NCBI GenBank assembly: GCA_047967505.1
Contig: CM106539.1
Reading direction: 5' to 3' (one strand)
Length of the DNA stretch: 64,000 nucleotides
Origin: Dipteris shenzhenensis
Taxonomy: Eukaryota; Polypodiophyta; Polypodiopsida; Gleicheniales
Shown here in pieces: positions 22,943 to 33,340 of the stretch. The translations under genes were made by a program, and so were the position numbers. Within the stretch, counting starts at the first letter, position 1; each line of letters starts with the position of its first letter. The notes below the pieces were generated by a model. It was not told the origin of the DNA. It ran no database searches and saw nothing but the letters and a program-made list of their open reading frames with translations.

Positions 22943-24085
22943 ATGTCTACAACTAGCAACCTCAATCTAGAGGCATCTGCTAAGTTAGACAACTCCAATT
23001 ATGACACATGGAAATACCGAGTGGAGACCATTCTTGTACGACATGACAAATGGGAGTATGTCGATGGATCTACACCTAGACCGTTGGATGATCTAGTAAT
23101 AAGTAATAGCTCTACTCCACCTATCGTCACAACACCAGCAGGCATCATGATCTACATCAGGATCTCCAACTACACCAATAGTTTTCGCACCTGTAGCAGA
23201 TCCTGCCATTGCTTGAGCACAGGCAGAATGGGACAAGAAAGACAAGTATGCATATCATCTGATCAAGAAAAATGTGCGAGATGCCATGCTAGGACACCTC
23301 AACACCGTCAAGACATCAAAAGAGTCATGGGATATGTTTGCATCTCTCTAGAAGTCCAAGAACACTTCCAAGATTCTCACACTAAGAAACCAAATCAGCC
23401 AAATTTTTTGCAACAACAACGAAACCGGCCATGCTTATGTACTCAAGATCAAAGATTACAACAATCAACTTGCAGGAGTAGTAAGAGAGACCATGAATCT
23501 AGCAGAAACGATTCAAGTCATCCTCAATGGACTAGGAGAGGGATATGAGAATCTAGTCTAGAGTATTGCCATCCAATAACAAATTTTGACACTGGAAGAA
23601 CTTCAGTCAGTCTTACTTGGTGAAGAGCTCAAAATGCAAGCCATTCATGCAGGCAAAGGTCATTCTAATGATCAGGCATTCACAGCTTTAGATAGAAGAA
23701 GAGGCAGAGGTGGATCATTCCAAAGAAGTGGTCATCATCAGCAACAAAGTCATCAACAAAGTTAGAATCAGCATCAGCATCATCCTCAACAACATCAGAA
23801 TCAGCAAACAGGAAATCATTCCAATCGACGAAGATTCCAAGGATGAGGGAATGCATCCACCAATGTGTCAAACATCCAGTGCAACTACTATCATAAGTTT
23901 GGACACTATGAAAGAGATTGCCGCAAGAAGCAGTACGACCAAGGTGGTCAATCCAATAGCAATCGAGGGAATTTTCGTGGAAGAGAAAATCATCGTGGTG
24001 GACATTCTAGTCATAATCATTATGCAAATGAACATGGGAATATGTTTCTTGCAAACGAGGAAATGGAGAACTCTCTTCCCATTCC
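22943..24085 (+). pseudogene. Ty1/copia gag relic
   Basis: It starts MSTTSNLNLEASAKLDNSNY then DTWKYRVETILVRHDKWEYV, the opening of copia gag (UBN2-type capsid). After a frameshift at about 23150 it continues with AEWDKKDKYAYHLIKKNVRD, TVKTSKESWDMFASL, LGEELKMQAIHAGKGH, a Gln/His-rich linker, and the zinc knuckle CNYYHKFGHYERDC at about 23880, whose second Cys is replaced by Tyr. The frame ends in a C/T tract at 24075. No protease, integrase or RT follows, so only gag is present. Stops at several former Gln codons are visible. Confidence 0.8.
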
Positions 24086-24335
24086 CCTTTCCCCTCCCCC
24101 CCCTTTTCCCTCCCACCTTTCTCCTTCCCCCCCTTCCCCCCCTTTTTACCCTCGCCCCCCCCTTTCCCCTTCCCCTCCCCCCCCTTTTCTCCTTCCCCCC
24201 CCCCTGTTACCCCTTTACTCCCCCACATCCCCTCCCCCCCCTTCTCCCCCCCCCCCCCCTCCCATCTCTCCCCCAACTTTCCTTCCCCCCTTTCCCTTCC
24301 CTCCCTCCCCTCTCCTCACTTTCCCTGCCAATGCG
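24075..24335. repeat. C-rich polypyrimidine tract
   Basis: About 260 bp of nearly pure C/T (CCCCTCCCCCCCC, TTCCCCCC). It truncates the copia gag frame and gives spurious Pro-rich frames on the plus strand and Gly-rich frames on the minus strand. Confidence 0.95.
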
Positions 24336-24629
24336 ACCGTACTTCCTTCTGTTCCCCTCTCCTCCATTCCATTAATTCTCCTTTTTTCCTAGCTTTCCAA
24401 GGTAAATTTTTAAGGGCGAATATTTTTCCAAAGGAAAATCTAGGAGCTTCTCCAAACTAGTTTAGCTAATATTTCAATTTTGAGATTTGATAAATTCGCC
24501 CAAAAAGTAACATAGCTTCCTCATATGAGACCCAAATCTAGCCCTCCAAGTAAAATTGATCGGCATAAGCCATGTAGAGTCATACGTATGGTTGTAATTT
24601 TCAAAATTTAGCTTATAAAAAACGTGTGC

Positions 24630-25300
24630 AAAGTATCGTGCCCATCAAGTATGAGCACATTCGAATGACACACCTCAAATACTCATAACACTTGGTGAAA
24701 AATAGTGTTTGTGGCGAGTTTGACCATGCAAAGCATATCCAATGGGCACAATAATTCACACGCACCTCAACCTAGGCTGGGTTTACATGTGTAAAGTATC
24801 ATTCCCATCAAGTATAAGTGCATGATTATGACACACCTCAGATAGATTCTTTTGGCAGTTGTGCATATTACTTGGTGAAAAATGGGGTTTGTGGCAACAT
24901 TGACCACATATCTAGTCGGCATGATAATTTTTACATGCATAAAAATATGAAATATTGATGCCTACACATAGAATCATGTCCATCAGGTATGTGCGTGCTC
25001 AAATAACACGCCTCAGAGCGTTTTTTTTGGTGGTTGTGCATGACACTTAGTGAAAAATAGGGTTTGTGGCGAGTTTGACCATTCAAAGCATATCTAATGG
25101 GCACAATACTTTGCACAAGACTCAAAAAAGGTAAAATTCACATGAGTGCAAGGTATCGTGCCCATCCAGTATGTGCGCACTTGAATAACACACCTCAAAT
25201 ACTATTTTGCTGTTCTGCATAATACTTTATGTAAAACTGGGTTTGTGCCGGCTTTGACCATCAAAGCATATCCAATGGGCATGATACTCCTTGTGCAACC
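24630..25300. repeat. Satellite-like tandem array, ~165-180 bp period, 4 copies
   Basis: A unit beginning near GTGCCCATCAAGTATGAGCA and containing ACACACCTCA, TTGGTGAAAAATAG and AAAGCATATCCAATGGGC recurs with CACCTCA at about 24671, 24834, 25009 and 25191 (spacings 163, 175, 182). Copies are diverged. The ~170-bp length is in the nucleosomal range typical of plant satellites. Confidence 0.75.
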
Positions 25301-25303
25301 AAG

Positions 25304-25470
25304 CAAAATGCAATTGACGCTATGGCCATTGAGGGGTCTCTTAGGGACAAGGTCCATATTGACATGCCATACCTATCCAGTGGCATCCTAGATATTGTAT
25401 AATGTATGTCGATATGGCCCTTGCCCCTAGAGGGGACCCCTCAAGGGCCATATCATCAATTGCATTTTTT
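25304..25470. repeat. Foldback hairpin, ~62-bp arms
   Basis: Arm 25304-25365 (AAATGCAATTGACGCTATGG onward) is inverted at 25406-25470 with few mismatches and a ~40-nt loop. Both arms contain ATGGCC-TTGAGGGGTC. It could be a small MITE or a small-RNA precursor. Confidence 0.75.
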
Positions 25471-25479
25471 GAAAGTTTA

Positions 25480-26160
25480 ATTGCATTTTTGTAGGTGTAT
25501 CTCCATGCAACCACAACGGTGGGTCGTTGGAGCTATTTAAGTGCTATTTTGGTTCTAAACGAAGGAAATTGTAGTCCTACTTTATTGGTATTTTATTCCT
25601 TGTTATAGTAAATATAAATGAGGGCAAAAGTATTCTGAGCCACCGCGTGGTGACTGGAGGCCCAGTGGTGCCATTCGGATAATCAACTACAATGCATCGA
25701 GTAAAAATTTAGCAAAAGAGATTACAATGTACATCTACATCCAACAACATGTTATATAAACATTAACAACTTATACTAAGCAAAAATTGAACAAAGGATC
25801 CTACATTTATAAAAAATCAGCAATTGTTGCGAGCCTTAAAGGCCAAAAGATTACATCTAGCGACCATAAGCATTCAAATATAAAAGTTAACAACAACTCA
25901 TACTAAGAGCCTCAAATTGAACAAACAGAGATTACATAAATGTAATAAAAACTCATATTTTGATGAGAGCCACAGAGACCAAAACATTACATCCAGGGAG
26001 CCAAAAGATCGTTGAGAGCCTTAGAGGCCAAAAGATTACATCCAACCATTGCTGAGTGGTTATGAGCCTTGTTGAGAAAGAGGAAAATTCTACAACTTAG
26101 TATAATTGCCAGCCTAGTTTATTGCATTAAAATGTTTTATGGAGCCAACGGAGGAGATGA
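25480..26160. other. Unassigned, short diverged repeats
   Basis: GAGCCTTAAAGGCCAAAAGA and variants occur near 25830, 25968 and 26014, each followed by TTACATC. No gene is seen. Confidence 0.4.
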
Positions 26161-26480
26161 TGTAGATGTTGAAGACCATGCACATTGTCAGAACTCAGAT
26201 TACGGACCCCCATTAAGTCAAGAGTACTCTACTATGAAAATCGTGAGGCCTTCGACGACATGTACAAGAAACTCTTTACCACAGCCATAAAGAGGCCAGA
26301 GGTGAGCATGTCATCGAAGGCGGTGACATGCAGATATGGAGCGAATCGACCGTGGGAATGAAGGGTGTCCACTAGTGCCAGCATTTCTACTCCAGGTGAG
26401 TGCAACACAGTCACCTTATATGAGACGACAGATAACATTGGGATCACAGTGCATCGAAAGGGGGAAGATGAGTGACGAGA
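26160..26480 (+). other. Open reading fragment, unknown
   Basis: One frame reads NREAFDDMYKKLFTTAIKRP then EVSMSSKAVTCRYGANRPWE, with a stop at about 26360 and continued open frame (LYETTDNIGITVHRKGEDE). Composition is protein-like. No family is recognised. Purine-rich 40-bp repeats with GTGTGGAGAAAAGTAG follow to about 26590. Confidence 0.25.
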
Positions 26481-26689
26481 GTTGGAGGAGGGAGTGTGGA
26501 GAAAAGTAGAGCAGGGGTGAAAAAGAGTTGGAGTAGGGTGTGTGGAGGGAAGTAGCAAAGCATGTGGAGAAAAGTAGTAGAGCAGGGGCAGATGAGAGCA
26601 ACGTAGTAAAATGCCAAATGCCACGGATTGTATAAGTTCAAGCCATCGTGGTGGCTGGAGCCCGGGGTTCCATCCATATTAATTGCATG

Positions 26690-27640
26690 CCACCTCAGAT
26701 GGGCTGAGAATCGTGAAGCAGATGCCCGGTGGTGGGTGAGCAGGCCATTGCAATAGCTAGTAATTAACTTCTAGCTCGGTGGAATCTTAGCCACGACAGA
26801 CATGGTTGATGAGAGCCACCACCACCACGCAGTAGTTACCACAAAAGTAAATCATGAAGCCTAATCACCTCTAATCACTCTCATTACCATGCACTCTAGT
26901 ACTCTACTAAGCATGCAAGCCCAGTGTGACTAGTAATTTATTGCACTCATAATAATCATGCATGCAAGCCCAGTGGTGGTAACTGGCAGGTGAGTAATTG
27001 CGGGTCACTGCTGTGGTTGGTGATTAACTGCCAGCCCGATGGCCACAAACGTGGCTGATGAGAGCCACCACCACGAGGCAGTAATTACCACAAAAGTAAA
27101 TCATGAAGCCTAATCACCTCTAATCACTCATTACCATGCACTCTAGTACTCTATTGGGCATGCAAGCCCAGTAACTGGTAATTTATTGCACTAGTACTAA
27201 TCATGCATGCAAGCCCGGTGGTGGTAACTGGCAAGTGAGTAACTATAGGGCACTACGGTGGTTGGTAATTAATTGGCAGCTCGATGGCCATAGATGTGGC
27301 TAATGAGAGCCACCACCACTGGGGGCAAGTAATTACCATAAAAATAAATCATGAAGCCTAATCACCTCTAATCATTCATTATCATGCAATCTAGTACTCT
27401 ATTGAGCATGCAAGCCCGGTGATTGGTAACCTATTGCACTCATAGTAATCATGCATGCAAGCCCAGTGGTGGTAACTGGAAGGTGAGTAATTGCGGGCCA
27501 TTGCAGTGGCTAGTAATTAAGTGCTAGCCTGGTGGAATCTTAGCCGTCACCATAGACGTGGCTGGTAATATTAGATGCCACCACCTCGAATCGCTCATTA
27601 CCATGCAAGGTAGTACTGCCACCTTGAATAATCAAAATTC
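26690..27640. repeat. Satellite-like tandem array, ~247 bp period, ~3.5 copies
   Basis: GAGAGCCACCACCA occurs at 26811, 27059 and 27305 (spacings 248 and 246). Each unit also carries AATCATGAAGCCTAATCACC, CATGCACTCTAGTACTCTA and CATGCATGCAAGCCC. A degenerate fourth unit ends near 27640. Confidence 0.9.
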
Positions 27641-28040
27641 GGGCCAATCACCAAGGTGACTCTCACCTTGATAGTGTAGTCGAGGGGGCTACAAACTTAA
27701 GCCCCCGCTATTCCATTCCCTTAACTGTTTCATTTTCTATCCCTCTTGATTGTTTCTTTCTCCCTTGTACTCGGACTGCAAACTCAAGCCTCCACTATTC
27801 CATTTCCTTCATTGTTTCTTCTTCTATCCATCTCGCCCATTTCTATCTCCCTTGCACTCTTCATGCAACCTCTATCCGCTCTTGTAATGAACCTTGCAGA
27901 GTCTGGGAGCTCCTCACACAATTTTTCCTCCCCCTCTGCAGCACCATGCGAGAGCCTCTCCTCCCTTGATCTTGAAATCATGACATCTAGGAGCTCCTCA
28001 CTCGCTCTTCAAAAACCAATTTGGATGCTCTCAGCAACTT
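27640..28040. other. Unassigned flank of the following relic
   Basis: CT-rich sequence with a Ser/Leu-rich 105-codon frame (27746-28063) that may be a degenerate N-terminal exon of the downstream relic. No domain was seen. Confidence 0.25.
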
Positions 28041-29333
28041 CACCAAGTTGGTATAGGAGGTGAATGTGGAGGGACAAATAGTTTGTCAAGGTCAGAAGAT
28101 TACCATCACTAAAAGCGTGATTGAAAATGCGCTAGGCATTCCTAGAGGCGATTTGCAAGCACACTTCTTTGAGAAACTGTGGAAGGGACAACATATTCTA
28201 GATGTATACCCCAATGCTTAGATTAGTAAAGATGGTGGAGTCAAGCTTTCTAGCTTGCCAACAGACCTCCAAGATGTGCACTAAAGAATACAATGCACTT
28301 CTTTCTTGATACGAGAGTAACCGTGAAGTTCTGGCTGGTTCAAGCAGCAGTAGAGCAACTAAAAGGATGTGATGTATCTTTCTCAAGGGCGATCTCCAAG
28401 AGCATGATAACCAACCTAAAGAATTAAGTGGATGGCAAATCCCAATTGTCATCTCAGTCCGCCCTGTTGAAGTTGTGATGCACTTGATGACATCCACCCT
28501 CAAAGGAATTTTTTAGCAATACGATAAGAAGATATCTCAGAAGGTGCAACAAAGGCAGTGCAACTTGAGAAAATTCTTAGGGAGGGTGTAGAAGCCAAGG
28601 TAAAGGAGGCACAAGCGAGGGCCTTATAGGCACAAGAGCAAGTTGAGGTGGCTGAAAAAATGATTGACATGGAAAGGCATAGAAGACAAGAAGCAGAGTA
28701 GTGCATCAAGGAACTCCGAGATAGGCTTGAAGAAGTTAGAAGTGATGGGGACATTGCGGACAAGGAGCTAGCAATGATGCAAAAGGAGCTTGAAGATAAG
28801 AGAGCTAAAAAGGAGGGTCTTTACAAATGACTCTGCAACATGTAGAACACATTGAACATTGAAAAAGACCAGATGAGTGCAATGAGGGATGTAGACATGT
28901 CCATATATGATGCACAACCCTCTCATGCAGAATCTTCCACCTCCAAGACAGGTCAGGAGAAAGCTTCCATCTCCCAAATGGAACATCACACAACACCTGG
29001 TTCGATTAACATTGCAAATGAGGAAGGGATAGAAGCCGAGAACGGTATAGTGGTAAGTTCAAACAATATTTTGTATTTTGATGTTCTTTCGGTATAATTT
29101 GTTTTGTCAGTCTTCTAATGTTTGTTGAATTGTTGCAGGAAGCATTTGAGGTTGATGAATTCTCATCTCAATGGGGTAATGTTCGCATTGCATTTGGGCG
29201 AGATAATTCTTTGGCCCATTACCTCGACGAAGTCGCAAAGAACCTCGTGGTCTTCCACAACAAGTTTTATCCTCGAGGGCCTGCAGAGCTGCTAAAATGC
29301 AAGGGCATTGTCACACGCTATTGGATACAGTAA
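28040..29333 (+). pseudogene. Decayed gene with a canonical intron, coiled-coil, unknown function
   Basis: The reading continues in pieces: VEGQIVCQGQKITITKSVIE then NALGIPRGDLQ (28060-28160), a mid part with frame changes (FFLDTRVTVKFWLVQAAVEQ), then a Lys/Glu/Gln-rich coiled-coil (about 28510-28860) and a 67-codon frame from 28852 that ends precisely at a donor GTG|GTAAGT (intron 29053-29138, acceptor TTGTTGCAG|G). The next exon (29139-29333) stays in the same frame (phase 0) and ends IVTRYWIQ-stop. At least five stops upstream show it is dead, but the intact splice pair argues for a former host-type or captured gene. Confidence 0.5.
29053..29138 (+). other. 86-bp intron, phase 0
   Basis: The donor GTAAGTTC and the acceptor TTGTTGCAG bound an AT-rich 86-bp segment. 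The flanking frames join without a shift. Length and AT content fit a short plant intron. Confidence 0.6.
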
Positions 29334-29339
29334 AATTAC

Positions 29340-29767
29340 TTGGAATGACGAAAAGGTGATTTTGGTACACCGCTTGGCTGCTCTACATTCACGGCATGGC
29401 ATGGACGGCAACAACTATGTCTTTGGTAGTAGGAGAGGAGGATCTTAGTGCTAATGGGGTTAGGTTTATATCTAGGAGTCCACTAGGGGATTCAAAGACC
29501 CCTATTATCAATATACTTGAACTAGCTAAGAAGAAAGAGAGCCTATGCCTCTTGTAAATATAATCATATATTTCGATGGATACATGACTTTAATGAGTAC
29601 AAGTATTTCTTATTTGTTTTAAGTCATTGTTACCCTTCATGAATTCATAATATTTTTTTTAAGTTGTTGATGACATATTTGCTCCATCCTTTTAATTGTG
29701 TTAATTTAATGCATTTCTAGCCAATTTACTATGATTTTCACTAATTTTGGGCATCCAAAGCTCATTT
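29340..29767. other. No recognisable feature
   Basis: AT-rich spacer between the decayed gene and the foldback; nothing supported. Confidence 0.4.
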
Positions 29768-30055
29768 TTGTCAAATCTTGGAGCAATTTCACCATGGCAC
29801 AGAAGGTAAAAGTGTTCGGGACATCATGAGGAGACCAGAATTCCCTAAACCAGCCATAGCGCAAATTTGGACATTCTAGCAAGTCCAAAATACCCAAATT
29901 TGTGCCATGGCGGGTTTAGGGCACTTTGGGCTCTTCGCCTTTCCAGAATGCTGATATTCATGATGTGGTAGGTTAAGGGAGTTCTGGGCTCCTCGCGATG
30001 TCTTGGACACTTTTGCCTTCTATGCCACAGTGAAATTTCTCCAGGATTTGATAGA
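29768..30055. repeat. Foldback element, ~115-bp arms
   Basis: CAAATCTTGGAGCAATTTCA (29770) to about 29885 is inverted at 29940-30055 (ending TGAAATTTCTCCAGGATTTG). The right side carries an extra partial copy of the inner arm (GGGTTTAGGGCACTTTGGG, about 29910), so it is a hairpin with a duplicated arm segment. It encodes no protein. Confidence 0.75.
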
Positions 30056-30241
30056 ATTCAAAAGTTACATTAAAATGAACAGTAACTTCACTCATAAAAA
30101 TAGACAATTCACAACAATGCGATAGTGTACAAAATGTAGATATATTTTATTTAAAGATACTGCCCCTTGGGCCTTAGATATAAGAATGTGCCATCAAGGG
30201 CAGCGGGTAGTCTAAGTCCTAAGGGTGGGCTCCAAGAGATT

Positions 30242-31329
30242 CTAGGGCTTCAAGCTTGGGTCCATCTGTAGCTGCTTCACTAGAGCCATGTCCTTGTCCA
30301 TGACAGTGATGCGCTATGCGTGGATGGAACACAAGTTGGTGTCCTCGAACAAAGCGGTGGTGACTTGCTTCACAACCTCCTGGAGCACTCCCATAGCTCC
30401 GGTGCTGAATTGTACACCGTCCTTGTACCCTTGTGCTATCTCTCGTACCACATGTTGGAAGGGAGCACGTGGGATCAGGTCACTCGGTGGTCTTCTGCAG
30501 CTATTTGATCTCCCTTAGGGCCCTCAGTCTTGGCTTTTCTATGCATGGATTCCTGACTCTTGGTGGAGGTTATAGAGGTACCCAAACATCGCTCCATGAC
30601 CTCTTGTGTGCCTTGAACTTCTTGTACTGATCTTCTCTATGTTGATCCTCCTCCAAATCCTCCTCTCATGGATGACTTGAGCTTTCACCTCTTTTGGTAT
30701 GGGGCTTCCTCAACATTTGCTTTACTCTATGCATGAGCACAAGAACTATGTCCATGGCAGGCACTATCACTGGGAGAGGGAAGATCGTACACTTTCTTGC
30801 AGTTTGTAGACCCCTATCTAGAAGCCTCTTGATATCGAGGAGGTTCTCAAACATTTTTGCTCAATTGGGGGGTCCTCTCATGGGGAGGGGAAGGTTGAGG
30901 GGAAGGCTCATGGGGAGGGGAAGGCTCATGCTCTTGGGACTTGGGAGAAGGCTCACGTGACTTGGGAGTGGGCTCATGGGATTTAGGAGGAGCACAAGGC
31001 TCACAAGACTTGGGAGAGGGCTCACAGGACTTGGGGGATGGTTCATGGGACTCGGGGGAGGGCTCACGAGACCTAGGGGAAGGATCATGCTCTTGGGAGT
31101 TGGGGGAGGGCTCACGAGAGTTGGGGGAGGGCTCAAGAGATTTGGGGGAGGGCTCACGAGAGTTCGAGGAGGGCTCACGAGAGTTGGGGGAGCGCTCATG
31201 AGAGTTTGATGAGGTGCCATCGAACCTGGATAGGTTCATGTGCACAGATGCCATGGAGGTGGTGGAGCTAGAGGAGGAAGGGTGGAGGCGACGTCCTATG
31301 GGTCTAGCAGTGTTCTTCACTCGTGCCAT
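30242..31329 (-). pseudogene. Histone H3-like gene with an expanded repetitive N-terminal tail, decayed
   Basis: The minus-strand ATG at 31329 opens MARVKNTARPIGRRL, which mimics the H3 tail start (ARTKQTAR). A 160-codon frame then carries about a dozen copies of a 7-residue unit, SREPSPN, before ending at 30847. Downstream, the H3 fold is unmistakable: LRALREIK-stop-LQKTTE (alpha-N, about 30527), a +1 shift, then LIPRAPFQHVVREIAQGYKD, MGVLQEVV (alpha-2), ALFEDTNLCSIHA, a TAG at 30314-30316 replacing the usual Lys, and RITVMDKDM. The loop between REIAQ and the QFSTGA helix is as short as in canonical H3, not lengthened as in many CENH3s, while LIPRAPF is CENH3-flavoured. Two TAG codons and a frameshift in the fold make it nonfunctional as read. 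Confidence 0.8.
30905..31205 (-). repeat. 21-bp coding minisatellite in the H3-like tail
   Basis: Unit TCCCCCAACTCTCGTGAGCC plus one base (SPNSREP) and variants, about 12-13 copies, kept in frame apart from two units lengthened by HD/HE insertions. It gives spurious Gly-rich frames on the plus strand. Confidence 0.9.
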
Positions 31330-31343
31330 CGAATAATGAGAGT

Positions 31344-31371
31344 TAGGGTTTTAAAAAACGTTTTATATAGG
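31344..31371 (-). promoter_or_regulatory. TATA box and telo-box upstream of the H3-like ATG
   Basis: The minus strand has CTATATAAAA (31362-31371) and AAAACCCTAA (31344-31353) before the ATG at 31329. A TATA about 35-40 bp from the ATG implies a very short leader. AAACCCTAA telo-boxes are common in promoters of plant S-phase and ribosomal genes, including histone genes. Assignment by motif only. Confidence 0.45.
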
Positions 31372-31409
31372 CCCATCATCTTTTGACACCCTTTTAATTA
31401 CGTTTAGGG

Positions 31410-31645
31410 TTTCATCGTGCCCCCTTCCCCCGCCCTAACCCCTACAACCCCCCCACCCTCGTTGCCCTCCCCCCTACTTCCCCCGTCCACCCTCGTCACC
31501 ATCCCATGTACCCCCCATCTCATCGTCGCCCCCCTCCCTCCCCCCACCCTTGCTACCACTCCCCCCCCCTTGCCCTGCCCCATGCCCCTCTCTTCTCTTC
31601 CCCCTCCTTCACCGTGTCCCCACCTTCCCCAACCTCCTTACCTCA
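31410..31645. repeat. C-rich low-complexity tract
   Basis: CCCCC-TT/CCACC-rich sequence immediately upstream (minus sense) of the H3-like promoter. It yields only spurious Pro-rich frames. Confidence 0.85.
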
Positions 31646-31724
31646 CACAAACCCTGGACTCCAAGAATTAGTACACAAATTGTAGTCAAAATAAGCAGGA
31701 TACTCATTTCATAACTGTATACAA

Positions 31725-32852
31725 TTACACCATAGCTTCTATTGCTGGTTGGACCCATCTGCTCTCTTCTCTGACTCTAGCTTGTAGCCAATGTGTGACT
31801 TCTCGACTCCCTATGGATGCTTTCCAAGAACTATGCCTTCTATTATTTGATACAATTTGAACTACTTTAGCAAGTTCGGATGCCTTTTCCTTTTCAGACT
31901 TCAAAGTCCTACCTACTAAACATCTTAAAAACCAGTCGAACATCTCATGCAATGCATTGCTACGAGTGGCACCACCACCATGCCTTGAGTTCTTGAAGTA
32001 GGCTACCTTGTCTCTATAGTGCGACTTCTCCATGCCTTGTGTATTACGAATGGACAAAGGGCCCCAATTCTGTAAAAACCATAGTTCGTGTGCATAGAGA
32101 ATATGTTGCAAACATGACAAGCATCATTTTAGCAACAAAAAAGTTTTATAAAGCAAGTTCTAAATATTACAATGGTGACAAGATTACCATGTAATGCGTA
32201 ATGTGCGACTCCTCCCATTCTTTCACCATTAATTGCATAAAATCTTTCATAGTCATCCTGAACCTTTCATAATACATCTCATCGATTGGAACTTGGCAAT
32301 GCAATTTTATCAATGCAATCTGCCTTTGTCCATACTTTAGCTCTCAAAGTTGCTACTTAAGGATGACAAGCCTTATTGGTCGTGCATTCACACAATGCTT
32401 TCCAATATTTCCAACCAAAACCACTTTGAGACAATGTATGTTTGTCTTTGTTGAGATTGTGTTAGATAGGAACCTCCTTGCCTTCCCTCCACCCATGGAC
32501 ACTTTAGCAGGAAGATTCTATGTTGCCCCATACATTTTCTTATCCTCCTTAAGTTTGACATGTCCTCCATGGAATCCCATCTCTAACAGCAACTTTTCAG
32601 CTTCTGCAATGCACCATGCGGATACTCTTGCGGAATTAAATTCCAAGCATAAACAAGATGCAAATACAACAACTTATCAAGTACGCGTAGTTCTTTGTGT
32701 GAAGTACATATGTGTACTCTATCTAGTGGGATGGGCAAGATGGGATCCCACTTTAGATCCTTCTTGTCGTGATTGGGAGCTTGCATTTGGCTGCAAGATA
32801 GGATGCCATTCTCCCATTTTAAGCCAGCCCTTTGCTTACGTTGTGAACACAT
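31725..32852 (-). pseudogene. Outer host gene, 3' part (transposase-like, unknown family)
   Basis: Two open blocks on the minus strand: 32852-32583 (CSQRKQRAGLKWENGILSC, DPILPIPLDRVHICTSHKEL, LLYLHLVYAWNL) and 32120-31725 (LQHILYAHELWFLQNWGPLS, NTQGMEKSHYRDKVAYF, SRHGGGATRSNALHEMFDWF). Between them the frame is broken. The His/Cys-rich HICTxH block followed by QGMEKSHY looks like the metal-site and final acidic block of an RNase H-like transposase, but I cannot name the family. The 5' part lies across the 19.1-kb element at 51947-52355 and beyond; joining at the ACAT duplication keeps the frame. Confidence 0.5.
32849..32852. other. Left target-site duplication ACAT
   Basis: ACAT directly abuts the left terminal inverted repeat; the same ACAT follows the right one at 51943-51946. 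Confidence 0.65.
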
Positions 32853-32877
32853 AACACACTATTCAAAATTTTTGGAT
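32853..32877 (+). repeat. Left terminal inverted repeat
   Basis: AACACACTATTCAAAATTTT followed by TGGA; matches the inverted right end. An internal inverted echo (CCAAAAATTTTGAATA, about 32914-32929) makes a small terminal hairpin. Confidence 0.7.
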
Positions 32878-33025
32878 GTGTAAAGTCCAATTTGAGAAAT
32901 GGTCTACAAAACAGTCCAAAAATTTTGAATATACTAGTAATGTTGTTTTTTGAACTAGATTTGACAACTCCAAACAAAAGATTTGGTGATTAAGTACTAA
33001 GAACCTCAATGCATAACCAAATCTC

Positions 33026-33340
33026 TTACAGAGGTGGTCTACATAAACATCTTCATAACTTCTTATGAATTGAGATACTATCACCTAAGAACATCAATAG
33101 ATGACCAATTCTCTTAGAAAGGTGGTGTAAATAAACACCTTTATGTATAAGTGGTGTGCACACACCTTTATGACCATTTCTTTAAAAAAGGTGGTGTACA
33201 TAAACCCCTTAGAAAGGTAGTGTACATAGATTCTTTTATGTGTAAGTGGTGTACATATACACCTCACTTGGTATTAAAAAACACCCTTAACTATAAAAAT
33301 ACATATACACCTTACTTGGTATTAAAAAACACCCTTAACT
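33026..33340. repeat. Left subterminal repeats
   Basis: GAGGTGGTCTACATAAACA, AGGTGGTGTAAATAAACACC, AAGTGGTGTACATATACACC and related copies, some palindromic, plus a ~55-bp direct repeat (CTTGGTATTAAAAAACACCC) at about 33268 and 33316. Clustered short repeats near an end usually serve as accessory transposase binding sites. Confidence 0.65.

Noticed and set aside
30941-31209. Gly/Ser/Arg-rich plus-strand ORFs
   Set aside because: Antisense shadows of the SREPSPN repeat of the H3-like gene.
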